Positions 8,284-16,429 of a stretch of DNA of 64,000 nucleotides are shown piece after piece. The notes below the pieces were generated by a model. It worked only from the letters and a program-made list of their open reading frames with translations. It ran no database searches and was not told where the DNA came from. Position 1 is the first letter of the stretch; each line of letters opens with the position of its first letter. Position numbers and translations under genes: made by a program. Location of the stretch: positions 456,765 to 520,764 of the forward strand of contig NZ_KE159703.1 in NCBI RefSeq assembly GCF_000403435.2. Reading direction: 5' to 3'. Source of the stretch: Oscillibacter sp. 1-3. GTDB taxonomy: Bacteria; Bacillota; Clostridia; Oscillospirales; Oscillospiraceae.

Positions 8284-9693
8284 ATGAATGTAATTGAACT
8301 GGAGCGTTGGAAACCCTCTGAGGAGGACCCCCGTAAGCTGGAGTACGCGGGCCAGCCCATGGCCCAGGAGGTGTTCGAGGAGCTGAAGTGCCGTCTGGAG
8401 AGCATGGGATACCTGCCGGACGAGTATTTTCTCTTGGACGACCACTGGAAGAATGGCCGGAATATCCCCAAGGGGGCCGACATCTTCTGCACCACCGATT
8501 ATGGCGCCAGCGAGGGAGTATATCTGGACGTGTACCTCAAGTGGTATGACGAGAACCAGAAAAAGAGCATCACCAGGAGCTTTATCACCGGCAAGACCCT
8601 GGGCGAGAACGGGAACGACCTGGACCGGATGTTCCTGATCTCCTCCGCCATCACCAAGGCGTTCCACGGCGACCACGCCACCCACGCCCGGTACATGAAG
8701 ATCGGCGGTGTGGAGGACGATACTGGCGGCAGCGTGGTGCATCTCAGCCAGCAGGAGCAGAAGGTTATCATCAAGGCGCTGGTGGAGCAGCGGGAGCGGC
8801 AGGAGCAGGCCATGTCCCAGACCGAGCAGCTCCTGCGCCGTATGACCGGCAGCATCACGGAGTACGTCAACACAGTAGGGATGCGGCCCCTGCGGATGAG
8901 CGGCTATGACAAGGCGATCCTCGCCATTCAGGATGGGGAGATGTCCGTCTTTCAGGAACTCTGCCCCAAGGTGCTGGCGGAACATACGGACGATCTTCTC
9001 ATTGCGGCAGCGGGACGCCCCGGCGAAGTGGGACGCAGGATGATGGCGCTGGTGCTTGCCAATGACGTGCGCTTTTCTGAAGATGTTTACCGCGCTGCCT
9101 GTCAGAAAGCGGTGGACATCGCGGATGGGGACCGAGTGCGGCTCCTGCTGACTGCGGCGGATCACTACGTGCCGGAGCTGTCTCCGTCCTTCCATGGAGA
9201 AATGGCAAGCTATGCCCACACGGATCACCGCTTCATTGCCACAGAGATCATCAAGCATTGCAGTGAAGAGCAGATCGCCGCCGCACCGCCCCGTCTTCTG
9301 GAGCAGTTCGCCGCAGATCATGACCACCGCACACTGTCTGCGCTGGTGGAGAAAGGAATCTCCGGAGGCTCCAGCGCCTGGAGGGCGCTTCACATGCTGA
9401 CCTATGAGGGCCGAGACAGCTGGATCGCGGAGGAGCTTCTGAAAAAGAGAATGTGGGTGGAGACCGACGACTACGGCGCCCTCCACGCCTGCGTCCAGAA
9501 CGACGCCGTTGACGTGTGCAAGCTGCTGCTGGACGGCGGGATAGACTTTGACGTCTATCAGCAGTGGGCGAAGAACCACCCTTGCGATGGTCATGAGAAG
9601 ACCATGCAGGCTCTGGAGGATCATTGGTCCGAGATCCAAACGAAAATGGCACAGGTCCCCGCCCAGGAGAATGGGGGAATGACCTTTGGCTGA
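8284..9693 (+). CDS. ICE protein with C-terminal ankyrin-like region
   Basis: The 469-residue protein starts at ATG with GGGAGGAA upstream. I do not recognise the N-terminal 250 residues, which contain acidic and aromatic stretches (DEYFLLDDHWKNGRNIPKG) and a Gln/Glu-rich helix near residue 160. Residues about 395-430, DDYGALHACVQNDAVDVCKLL and on, look like one or two ankyrin repeats. There is no signal peptide or membrane segment. Its 3' end overlaps the M23 peptidase start by 8 bases, placing it in the transfer operon; a scaffold role in the cytoplasm is a guess. Confidence 0.6.
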   Translation: MNVIELERWKPSEEDPRKLEYAGQPMAQEVFEELKCRLESMGYLPDEYFLLDDHWKNGRNIPKGADIFCTTDYGASEGVYLDVYLKWYDENQKKSITRSFITGKTLGENGNDLDRMFLISSAITKAFHGDHATHARYMKIGGVEDDTGGSVVHLSQQEQKVIIKALVEQRERQEQAMSQTEQLLRRMTGSITEYVNTVGMRPLRMSGYDKAILAIQDGEMSVFQELCPKVLAEHTDDLLIAAAGRPGEVGRRMMALVLANDVRFSEDVYRAACQKAVDIADGDRVRLLLTAADHYVPELSPSFHGEMASYAHTDHRFIATEIIKHCSEEQIAAAPPRLLEQFAADHDHRTLSALVEKGISGGSSAWRALHMLTYEGRDSWIAEELLKKRMWVETDDYGALHACVQNDAVDVCKLLLDGGIDFDVYQQWAKNHPCDGHEKTMQALEDHWSEIQTKMAQVPAQENGGMTFG

Positions 9694-10741
9694 TCCCATC
9701 CTGCTGGCAAAAGCGGCGGACGCTGTTCTCTCCGATGAAAAGACCCGGAAAGCGGCTGGCTGGGCACTGGCAGCCATTCTCTCACCGCTCATCCTGCTCA
9801 TCGCCTTTTTCTGTGCCCTGGGTTCCGGAGCCGCGGATCACAATATCTCCGCCGTGGAGTTGTGCTTTTATGATACCGCCGCCATCCCGGCGAATACCCC
9901 GGAGGAGTACCGGGCCTGCATTGAGGCTATGCGTACCAGCTTCGGTCAGCTGGACACTGCCATCGCCGCCATCAACGAGAATACAGAAGAAGAAAATCGC
10001 CTTGACGATATACGCGTCAAGGCGATTTTTTATACTCTGTACTTCGGCACCGAATCTCACGGAGACGCACAAACCTTTGTGGACTGCTTCGTCACTTACG
10101 AGGAGCGTACCCGCACCGTCCCCGTGGAGGGCAGCGACCCTCCCGCGGAGACGGAGGAGATCTACAGGGTGGCCATCCCCATTGAGGATCTTGGGACCGT
10201 CTGGCGGAACATCGCCGCCATGGGCGTAACGCCCACCGCCGAACAGCAGGCCAATGCGGACAGCATCTACAACCTGATCCGATACGGCGCTGCGGGAGGC
10301 GGCAGCGGCTTCGCCGGTTCGGATGTCCCCTTCATCGGCGCGGACGGCTTCTGCTCTCCCATTGGGGAGAACTGGCGAAACGTGGTCACCTCGGAGTTTG
10401 GCTACCGCCGCGACCCTTTCACCGGCGAGCGGCGGGGGCACAGCGGAATGGATCTGGCTGTACCCACGGGAACCTCCGTCCGCGCCGCCCTGCCGGGGAC
10501 CGTGACCGTGTCCACCTACAACCAAGGCGGCTACGGGTACTATGTGATGATCGACCACGGCGGCGGACTCGCCACCCTGTACGGCCATTGCTCCCAGCTG
10601 CTGGCGCGGGTGGGCCAGACGGTGGAAGCCGGAGACGTGATCGCCCTCTCCGGTTCCACCGGGCGCTCCACCGGCCCCCACCTCCACTTCGAGGTACGGG
10701 TCAACGGGGAGCGGACCAATCCCCGCAGCTATTTGCCATAA
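9686..10741 (+). CDS. Membrane-anchored M23 peptidase for wall penetration
   Basis: M23 enzymes are zinc endopeptidases that cut peptidoglycan cross-links; in conjugative elements they open the wall for the channel. The start is TTG, overlapping the previous gene by 8 bases. A transmembrane segment spans residues about 24-46, followed by an exported stalk. The last 110 residues form the M23 domain, with FGYRRDPFTGERRGHSGMD (zinc ligands H and D) and STGPHLHFEV (the HxH motif). Many Tn1549-type elements use an NlpC/P60 enzyme in this place, so here a single M23 domain may do the job alone. Confidence 0.9.
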   Translation: MADPILLAKAADAVLSDEKTRKAAGWALAAILSPLILLIAFFCALGSGAADHNISAVELCFYDTAAIPANTPEEYRACIEAMRTSFGQLDTAIAAINENTEEENRLDDIRVKAIFYTLYFGTESHGDAQTFVDCFVTYEERTRTVPVEGSDPPAETEEIYRVAIPIEDLGTVWRNIAAMGVTPTAEQQANADSIYNLIRYGAAGGGSGFAGSDVPFIGADGFCSPIGENWRNVVTSEFGYRRDPFTGERRGHSGMDLAVPTGTSVRAALPGTVTVSTYNQGGYGYYVMIDHGGGLATLYGHCSQLLARVGQTVEAGDVIALSGSTGRSTGPHLHFEVRVNGERTNPRSYLP

Positions 10742-10765
10742 ACGCAGAGAGAGGAGGAACGCACG

Positions 10766-11623
10766 ATGAAATTCAAAGCAAACTTTGTGGAGAAGCCGGC
10801 CAATTTCCAGATGGACGACTGCCAGATCGAAAAGGTGGTAGAGCTATCCCATGAGGATTTCTGTCGGCTGAAGATCACACCTCTGGCAAATCAGCCATTC
10901 CTTGCGGAACACAAGAAATATATGTTCAGCCGGGACGGTGTGATCCACTGCCTGCTGGCGCTGGGCCAGGGCAGCAACGATGGGATACTCGTTGATGCGG
11001 AACAGTATGACTGCGCCCGTCTCGCGGCCTATATCCCCGGAATGCGGGACATCGTCAACGCCAAGATGGATCGGGCGGCGGATTTTATCATCCGGTGGGG
11101 CACGGAGAACACCGCCAGCGGAAGCTGGTGTGTCTATTTCGAGGATCTGGAGGAGCATCTCGATCTGACAGTCCGGGAGGGCAGCGGCTTTGACTCTATG
11201 CTCCGAGCCGCGCTGAAACGCTGTCCCGAGGTGGCGGCGGTGGATATGCACGACGGCTGTATCAAGATGGAGTACCACCCGGAATACTGCCGGCAGCTCA
11301 ACGGTGTCTCGAAAAACGAAGCGTTGGGGCCGCGCCTGAAAGAGATTCTCCCTGTGCTGGCGGGCGGTGGCCTGACGCTCCTCACTCATGAAGAGACGGA
11401 CTATGTCGTGCTGCCGGAAAAACTGCTGAAACTCAACGCCGCCGGGCAGGAGGATTACGCCGCCCTGCTGGACGCACGGGTAGCGGAGATCGTCCCCGGC
11501 CCGGAGGGAACCGAGGTGGTGCTCACTGAGGTGGCCCCGGAAGAGCTGGTGAGATTCAACGAAGCCCACGAGGCGGAGCGGGCCATGGGCCCCGCCATGG
11601 GAGGACGCTATGGACCGATTTGA
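10766..11623 (+). CDS. Conserved ICE protein, possibly DUF6329-like
   Basis: A 285-residue soluble protein with AGAGAGGAGGAA before its ATG. Features are an N-terminal region with LSHEDFCRLKITPLANQPFL and a middle part with many acidic and aromatic residues; the C-terminal 90 residues read LTLLTHEETDYVVLPEKLLK and so on. The start resembles small ICE proteins grouped as DUF6329, but this is from memory and weak. The stop lies inside the start of the next gene (14-base overlap). No catalytic motif is seen. Confidence 0.5.
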   Translation: MKFKANFVEKPANFQMDDCQIEKVVELSHEDFCRLKITPLANQPFLAEHKKYMFSRDGVIHCLLALGQGSNDGILVDAEQYDCARLAAYIPGMRDIVNAKMDRAADFIIRWGTENTASGSWCVYFEDLEEHLDLTVREGSGFDSMLRAALKRCPEVAAVDMHDGCIKMEYHPEYCRQLNGVSKNEALGPRLKEILPVLAGGGLTLLTHEETDYVVLPEKLLKLNAAGQEDYAALLDARVAEIVPGPEGTEVVLTEVAPEELVRFNEAHEAERAMGPAMGGRYGPI

Positions 11624-12446
11624 TATTAGCCGTGTCGCCATGGGGCTCACCACATACGCCATTGAGCGGCAAAACGGTTTTGAGAGACATCAGCCGGAGG
11701 ACTCTCCCCCTTGGCAGGAACAGCGCCGGTTCTGGACGGACGCCACCCTCCAGGGCATGGCAAGACTGGATGGGCTGACGCCCGACCCAAAGCTGATGGA
11801 GCAGTATGATCTTGAACTGGAGCAGGCCCGCGGCTGTTATTTTACCGTTCCGGCCACACAGCAGATGCAGAAGGATACCATCCGAGAGCTACGGCGCTTC
11901 ATCGCCGTGCTGGAGGCTGCCGGTGATGACCGCCGACGCCAGATCAATGTGGTGCGGGAGCTGCTGGAAGATATGTCTCTCCACCCCCACTGGTGGAATG
12001 GAAAGGACAACGGCCTTGAACGCGCCCGTGACGAGGCGGACCTGGCGCTCCAGCGCATGACCGCACAGATGCCTATCCGCTTTACCCGCGTTCTTCTGGG
12101 CGGCGATGCCGGACCCCACTGGGCCAGCGGTTTTGTCTCCGGCGCCGTGACTGATGCCGAGTCGGTCAAGCAGGCTCCGGTGTATCAAGATGCGGTTCGG
12201 AAATACCCGGAGGTTACGGACTGGCCCGCCCTCTGCACCGTCTATGTGGGGCACGGCCTGTCCTCCGCTCTGGGAACGGTGGACGCCTCCAGCTTCGATC
12301 TGGAGATTATGAACCGGGCAGGGGACAGCTTTCTCAAGGAGCAGGGTGTCCGCTGTGTGGGTGGTCCCCATCAGATGGTTGTCCCCGCCGGGCCGGCACA
12401 GAGTCAGGACAGCCCCGCTCCTCTTCAAATGGGGCTCAATATGTAA
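11610..12446 (+). CDS. Conserved ICE protein of unknown function
   Basis: The 278-residue product overlaps the previous gene by 14 bases. It is rich in charged helices (DTIRELRRFIAVLEAAGDDR and RARDEADLALQRMTAQM), has no membrane segment and no recognised motif. The C-terminal half contains a Cys in DWPALCTVYVGHGLSSALG and another in EQGVRCVGGPHQMV. Position between the peptidase and the DUF6103-like genes suggests a backbone gene of this ICE family; the role in transfer or maintenance is not known. Confidence 0.5.
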   Translation: MDRFDISRVAMGLTTYAIERQNGFERHQPEDSPPWQEQRRFWTDATLQGMARLDGLTPDPKLMEQYDLELEQARGCYFTVPATQQMQKDTIRELRRFIAVLEAAGDDRRRQINVVRELLEDMSLHPHWWNGKDNGLERARDEADLALQRMTAQMPIRFTRVLLGGDAGPHWASGFVSGAVTDAESVKQAPVYQDAVRKYPEVTDWPALCTVYVGHGLSSALGTVDASSFDLEIMNRAGDSFLKEQGVRCVGGPHQMVVPAGPAQSQDSPAPLQMGLNM

Positions 12447-12465
12447 AGCAGGAGGAACCAACACA

Positions 12466-12744
12466 ATGGAGAAAAATGAGATCACGCTGTCTTTTGACGG
12501 CGAGAGAATGCGCGCTCTGACGATTTATCTGAAAAAGGAAAACACCACGGTGCAGGAGAAGATGGATGAGGCCATGCGGATGCTCTACGAGAAGTCGGTG
12601 CCCGAACCGGTACGGGAGTATCTGGATATCATATCCGCCCCCGCCGCCCGGCCCAAGCGCCCGCCCCGCCCCAGCCAGCCCAAGGCGGCCGTGCCCAGTC
12701 CGACAACTGATCCTGTAAAATCAGAGAAGGAGGGTACCGTATGA
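12466..12744 (+). CDS. DUF6103-like small protein
   Basis: This 92-residue protein reads MEKNEITLSFDGERMRALTI and then KKENTTVQEKMDEAMRMLYE, with a basic Pro-rich tail (ARPKRPPRPSQPKA). That fits DUF6103, a family of small ICE proteins with a ribbon-helix-helix-like N-terminus. AGGAGGAA sits 9 bases before the ATG, and the stop overlaps the next gene by 4 bases. A nucleic-acid binding role is inferred from the fold-like pattern and the basic tail. The next protein begins with a related N-terminal module, so the two may form heteromers. Confidence 0.6.
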   Translation: MEKNEITLSFDGERMRALTIYLKKENTTVQEKMDEAMRMLYEKSVPEPVREYLDIISAPAARPKRPPRPSQPKAAVPSPTTDPVKSEKEGTV

Positions 12745-13760
12745 GCGGTGATGTACAACTGGAGCTATGGATGAACGAGTATGAGCTGGACGCGCTGGCC
12801 GCTGCGCTGGCGCGGGAGGATACTACCGTAGAACAGCGGATGCTGGATGCGCTCACGGAGCTGTATGTGGCACGGGTGCCTCGTGAAACCCGGCAGGAAA
12901 TCAGTGCCCGCATTAAAGAGGAGCTGGCAGCGCGGGATGCGGAAATGGAGGCGTCTCGGAAATGCGCGGTGTTCCATGTACGGGAGAATGGCCGGGAGGA
13001 GTATTTCCGGCTGGATCAAAATCAGGAGCTGCTGGATACTGCCCGCACTCTGCGGCGGTATCTGCGGCAGGAACCGGGAGCGGACTCCGGTTCCTTTTCG
13101 GAACTGTTCCCCAGACGGGAGGCGATCACCCCTGATGAGTTCGAGCGGCTGGTCCTTCTCCGCATGGAGAACACCGGCAAGGTCACCGGCGCATTTGAGA
13201 TTGACTTTGACAAACGGGAGTTCTCCGCTGTTCACATCATGGATGGCTGGAAGACGTTCGCCATAGGGGACGTATCCGTCGCCGCATATTACGCCTTCCG
13301 CAAGGAGGGGCTTAATACGGATGGGCGGTACAGAGTCCTGATGGACAAACTGGACGGCAGAGAGATCACATCCGCAGGTCACCTCTCCGCAAGGGAGATT
13401 TCTTTTGCGGAGGAGATCAGCGAGATCAACGGCCTGCTGAATTTCTACATGGAGACCGGCTTCAACGTAGACGCGGTGTTCGGCACACACGTCTGCACCA
13501 GCGAGAACGATGACACTCTGAACGTGTACGCCAACTACGACTGCTCCGCCGGGCAGGTCTGCGATGAGCTGGAGGTCGACCTGCACCGGGCAGATGGACG
13601 TGAGGAGTCTCTTCCGTACACGCTCAACGCCGCGGAAAAAGAAGTCCTGCTGCGGAAGATGGACGCCTACTGCCAGGAACAGACCGGGCAGACGCTGAGG
13701 GACTACAGCGCCCAGCTGATGGCGGACGACATGGCGCCGCCCACCCAGCCCTTGATGTGA
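12741..13760 (+). CDS. ICE protein with DUF6103-like N-terminus
   Basis: The first 60 residues, LELWMNEYELDALAAALARE and onwards, repeat the pattern of the preceding small protein; the remaining 280 residues are a separate domain that I do not recognise, with FEIDFDKREFSAVHIMDG and SYNVYAN-like beta-rich stretches such as DDTLNVYANYDCSAGQ. It is 339 residues long, soluble and acidic. Coupled translation with the upstream gene (ATGA overlap) points to joint function. About 140 bases later a promoter-like element opens the next transcription unit. Confidence 0.5.
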   Translation: MSGDVQLELWMNEYELDALAAALAREDTTVEQRMLDALTELYVARVPRETRQEISARIKEELAARDAEMEASRKCAVFHVRENGREEYFRLDQNQELLDTARTLRRYLRQEPGADSGSFSELFPRREAITPDEFERLVLLRMENTGKVTGAFEIDFDKREFSAVHIMDGWKTFAIGDVSVAAYYAFRKEGLNTDGRYRVLMDKLDGREITSAGHLSAREISFAEEISEINGLLNFYMETGFNVDAVFGTHVCTSENDDTLNVYANYDCSAGQVCDELEVDLHRADGREESLPYTLNAAEKEVLLRKMDAYCQEQTGQTLRDYSAQLMADDMAPPTQPLM

Positions 13761-13814
13761 CGATGGCTTTTGCGTCTATGTAAACCGGCAACCCAATTTT
13801 TCGTTGGCTTTGCT

Positions 13815-13850
13815 GAATAGCTTTCCCGGCAAAGCTGTGCCATTGTGTTG
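13815..13850 (+). promoter_or_regulatory. Promoter-like element, second copy
   Basis: GAATAGCTTTCCCGGC is followed 12 bases after TTCCCG by CATTGT, 48 bases before the next start codon. It matches the elements at 1524 and 45325. An AGGAGGAA ribosome binding site follows at about 13881. Confidence 0.4.
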
Positions 13851-13897
13851 ACAGCCGCCAGCGGCGGCACAAAATAGAAACAGGAGGAACAAGCAGC

Positions 13898-14368
13898 ATG
13901 ACAACTGAGAGAGCGCAAGAACTTCAGGTAAGGATCACCAAGGAGGCCCTGGCCCTGATGGTCATCCACGGCGAGAGCGTCAGCACCGCTCCCAGCGAGG
14001 AGGACGTCAGCGTGGCCCACTTCGAGGAAGCCGTCACCCTGATCGGTAAGGCGTGGAACCTCCCCGCCGGGGACACCACAGAGAGCCTCGACCTCATCGA
14101 GAGGGAGAAGGACGTCCTCCGCAGGATCGCCGCTGGCGAAAGCGCCAGTCACGTCCTGCCGGAATCGGAACTCCCCATGAACGCCACTGGCATGGAGACG
14201 CTGGACAACGTGTGGGACCTCTTCGAGACCGCCGTCCAGATGGATGACCGGGAGCAGCGCACAGCGATGTTCAAGCTGGCCAGTGAGCTGGCGGAGTGCC
14301 AGAACCTGCTGGACTGGATTGAGAAAACAGCTGCGGAACGTAAGCTGCCGGAGATTGCCGCCGGCTGA
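13898..14368 (+). CDS. ICE protein of unknown function, helical
   Basis: A 156-residue acidic protein preceded by CAGGAGGAA at a good distance. It looks all-helical (ERAQELQVRITKEALALMVI, then LDLIEREKDVLRRIAAGE) and has no Cys. No motif is recognised. It has its own upstream element at 13815 and is followed by a strong hairpin at 14380, so it may be transcribed as a single-gene unit with partial read-through into the next gene. Confidence 0.5.
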   Translation: MTTERAQELQVRITKEALALMVIHGESVSTAPSEEDVSVAHFEEAVTLIGKAWNLPAGDTTESLDLIEREKDVLRRIAAGESASHVLPESELPMNATGMETLDNVWDLFETAVQMDDREQRTAMFKLASELAECQNLLDWIEKTAAERKLPEIAAG

Positions 14369-14379
14369 GACCCCCAGGA

Positions 14380-14415
14380 AGCGGGGCCGGCTCACGAGGA
14401 CGGGCTGGCCCCGCT
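14380..14415 (+). terminator. Strong GC-rich hairpin
   Basis: AGCGGGGCC pairs perfectly with GGCCCCGCT, with further pairing of the inner bases, 12 bases after the stop at 14368. It is followed by CTCTCGG rather than a T run, so it is an inefficient terminator or an RNA-stabilising hairpin. Confidence 0.5.
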
Positions 14416-14455
14416 CTCTCGGTAGTACGATTAAAATAAGGACGGTGATATAACT

Positions 14456-15187
14456 ATGGAAAGAACTGATTTCGAGCGGCAGATCAACGCGCTGATTCCC
14501 CGGCCCGACCCGGAAACCACCGCGGAACTATTTGAATTTGGGCAGGAGCTTGGCGAGACAGCCGAATGCTATGGCGTCCGGGCGCTCCTCACCAGTCTGC
14601 AGTTCATCGCCCGGAATTTTGACAGGCAGACGCTCCAGGGTGCCTACGAGATCATCCAGCACGGGTTCGCGGCGCTGCCCGGTGAGATGATAGCCGCGGC
14701 GGTCTATCTGCAAAACGGATGCACGCCCCAGCATGCGGCGGAGATGGCGGAGACGGGAATGCTCATGTGTTTCCATCAGCCGGACAGCGCGAACGAATCC
14801 AGCCCGTTGGCCCTCTGCACAGTGATAGAGAACGGCACCTCACGCGAATTTCACACACTGCACTTTGGCGGCTTTGATCCGGAGACAACCCTGCGGGCTG
14901 CGCAGGAGTACGCACAGATCCACCGCTCCTCCGTGGCCGGCGCACTGCTGTTTCTCACCACAGACATGGAGATAAAGCTGGGCGGCGGATACAAGAAGAT
15001 TTTAGTAAGCGGAGAGCCTGATATGACCAAGGCTTTGTCCGCCATCTTCCGCCGCTGTCCCGCGGTGGCCGCACACCTGACCTTCGACGTCGACCGCGGT
15101 CAGGCGGAGGTGGAGTACAACCCGCTGTGGCTGGAGCTGCGTCAGAAGCAGGAGCCCGAGCAGGGCGGGATGCAGCTGACGGTGTAG
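14456..15187 (+). CDS. ICE protein of unknown function
   Basis: The 243-residue product follows GGACGGTGATATAACT. It has a helical first half (DRQTLQGAYEIIQHGFAALP and AAVYLQNGCTPQHAAEMAE) and a second half of mixed character containing SSVAGALLFLTTDMEIKLGG and CPAVAAHLTFDVDRGQAEVE. The latter phrase resembles the matching part of the protein encoded at 10766 (CPEVAAVDMHDGCIKMEYHP), so the two probably share a C-terminal domain. No catalytic residues can be assigned. It is the last gene before the probable transfer origin. Confidence 0.5.
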   Translation: MERTDFERQINALIPRPDPETTAELFEFGQELGETAECYGVRALLTSLQFIARNFDRQTLQGAYEIIQHGFAALPGEMIAAAVYLQNGCTPQHAAEMAETGMLMCFHQPDSANESSPLALCTVIENGTSREFHTLHFGGFDPETTLRAAQEYAQIHRSSVAGALLFLTTDMEIKLGGGYKKILVSGEPDMTKALSAIFRRCPAVAAHLTFDVDRGQAEVEYNPLWLELRQKQEPEQGGMQLTV

Positions 15188-15614
15188 CGGAGTGTGCCAG
15201 GGGCCGTTCCCGATGCGGAGCGGCCCTCGCTCTTATTCCCCTGCTGTGTGCCGTAACAGCGCCCGTGTGCCGCGCTCTGTCCGGAAGGGCGCATCCCTGA
15301 CCACCGCGCCCATTGCGCCGCCCTGTGGCGGCTCTGTGGCCAAGTGTTCAGCGCATCCGTTCCCCCGGCACTCAGCTGAACCCACCCTCCGATTTGTTTG
15401 CAGGATAAAGGCAGGTGGTCGCTTTTGCGCCCACCTGCCGCTCACACCGCCCCGCAACGCGGGTCGGGGACAGGGACGAGGTGGTCGGTTTGGACCCCTG
15501 TTGGCTGTGGCAGGTGGTCGGAAACGGAAATAACAGAGGAAAAACCGCCCGGTTTCAGCCTTTTGCAAGGTGGCTGTGCCGGGTGGTTTCTGCAGAAAAT
15601 GGAGGAATTTCCCT
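15188..15614 (+). other. Non-coding region, probable origin of transfer (oriT)
   Basis: This 427-base stretch has no convincing gene and lies directly upstream of the MobC-like and relaxase genes, the usual place for oriT. GGCAGGTGG at 15410-15418 and CCACCTGCC at 15431-15439 form a perfect inverted repeat with a 12-base loop. The motif GGTGGTCG occurs three times, at 15414, 15480 and 15513, like relaxosome-binding iterons. GGGCCG/CGGCCC at about 15200-15232 may end transcription from the left. The nick site cannot be read from sequence alone. Confidence 0.5.
15542..15589 (+). repeat. Inverted repeat before the mobC-like gene
   Basis: AAACCGCCCGG (15542-15552) pairs with CCGGGTGGTTT (15579-15589), allowing one G-T pair, with GCC/GGC inside. 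It lies 25 bases before the start codon and may be an operator for autoregulation or part of oriT. Confidence 0.4.
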
Positions 15615-16061
15615 ATGAGAAGAAAACAGCCCGTTTCGGTGGAACCGGGCAGTCCCACTGAAATCAAGACCCGCATCCCCGTCTGGCTGTACCCCTCCAC
15701 GCTGGAGGTGATGGACCGGGCGGCGGAGACGGCGGGGGGCAAGAGCCGCAGCGAGTATCTGGAAAAGGCCGCGCTGTTCTATGCCGGTTACGTCTCCGGG
15801 CAAGACGCCACCGCCTACCTGCCGCCCGCGCTGGCCTCCGTCCTGCGGGGTACGGTACAGGACACGGAGAACCGGATCTGCCGTCTGCTCTTCAAGCTGG
15901 CGGTGGAGCTGGACATGGTGATGAACGTGCTGGCGGCGGGGATGGAGATCAGCGACGACGCGCTCCGCAGTCTCCGGGGCCGGTGCGTCCAGAACGTGAA
16001 GAAGACCAGCGGCAGCATCACCCTGGACAAGGCGGTGGAGTACCAGAGAGGCGGTGCGTGA
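15615..16061 (+). CDS. MobC-like relaxosome accessory protein
   Basis: MobC-type proteins bind oriT and help the relaxase open the DNA. The 148-residue product has IKTRIPVWLYPSTLEVMDRA followed by GGKSRSEYLEKAALFYAGY (residues about 17-58), a ribbon-helix-helix pattern, and then a helical C-terminal part. GGAGG lies upstream of the chosen ATG. Genes in the order mobC-like, DUF3848-like, relaxase with overlapping or short gaps make a transfer-initiation operon. The hairpin just upstream may be its own binding site. Confidence 0.75.
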   Translation: MRRKQPVSVEPGSPTEIKTRIPVWLYPSTLEVMDRAAETAGGKSRSEYLEKAALFYAGYVSGQDATAYLPPALASVLRGTVQDTENRICRLLFKLAVELDMVMNVLAAGMEISDDALRSLRGRCVQNVKKTSGSITLDKAVEYQRGGA

Positions 16062-16062
16062 T

Positions 16063-16404
16063 ATGGCATGGACTGCTGTCCATGAGAAACTGCTGGAGAA
16101 AGTGAACCAGGAAATGGATGTGTATGCCCGCAGCATGTGGGATCTTCCCGGCCATGCCGTCTTCGGCAAAGCAGATGAGATCGCCGCTATGGGCTTCTGC
16201 TGCAATCAATTGGTGGGACATCTCCACGACTATTCTATGAAAAGTGTGGAGCTGCTCCTGCAATATGAGAAACCGCTGGAGACAGTGTGCTGTCACTGGA
16301 TGGCGGAACAGGGCGTGGATCTCGAAGCTGAGTTCGACCATGTCTTTCGTGAGTGGGGATACGAGGAACCGGAGTCCGGCATGGACGTGCCCGGTATGTC
16401 CTGA
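16063..16404 (+). CDS. DUF3848-like small ICE protein
   Basis: The ATG at 16063 is preferred over the GTG at 16054 because GAGAGG then has a workable distance; the protein has 113 residues. The pattern LLEKVNQEMDVYARSMWDLP...KADEIAAMGFCCNQLVGHL resembles DUF3848 proteins, helical ICE proteins of unknown role with a Leu/Tyr-rich start. It begins one base after the MobC stop, and the relaxase starts 25 bases after it. Partnership with the relaxase is inferred from position only. Confidence 0.55.
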   Translation: MAWTAVHEKLLEKVNQEMDVYARSMWDLPGHAVFGKADEIAAMGFCCNQLVGHLHDYSMKSVELLLQYEKPLETVCCHWMAEQGVDLEAEFDHVFREWGYEEPESGMDVPGMS

Positions 16405-16429
16405 TACAGGTGAAAGGCGGTGACAATCC

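Noticed and set aside
8209..9801. Open frame of 530 codons on the minus strand opposite the ankyrin-like gene
   Set aside because: It mirrors a well-supported plus-strand gene, has no ribosome binding site and shows biased, low-complexity protein text typical of GC-rich antisense frames.
15414..15520. The three GGTGGTCG repeats as a CRISPR array
   Set aside because: Repeats are only 8 bases, spacing is irregular (66 and 33 bases) and no cas genes are present.
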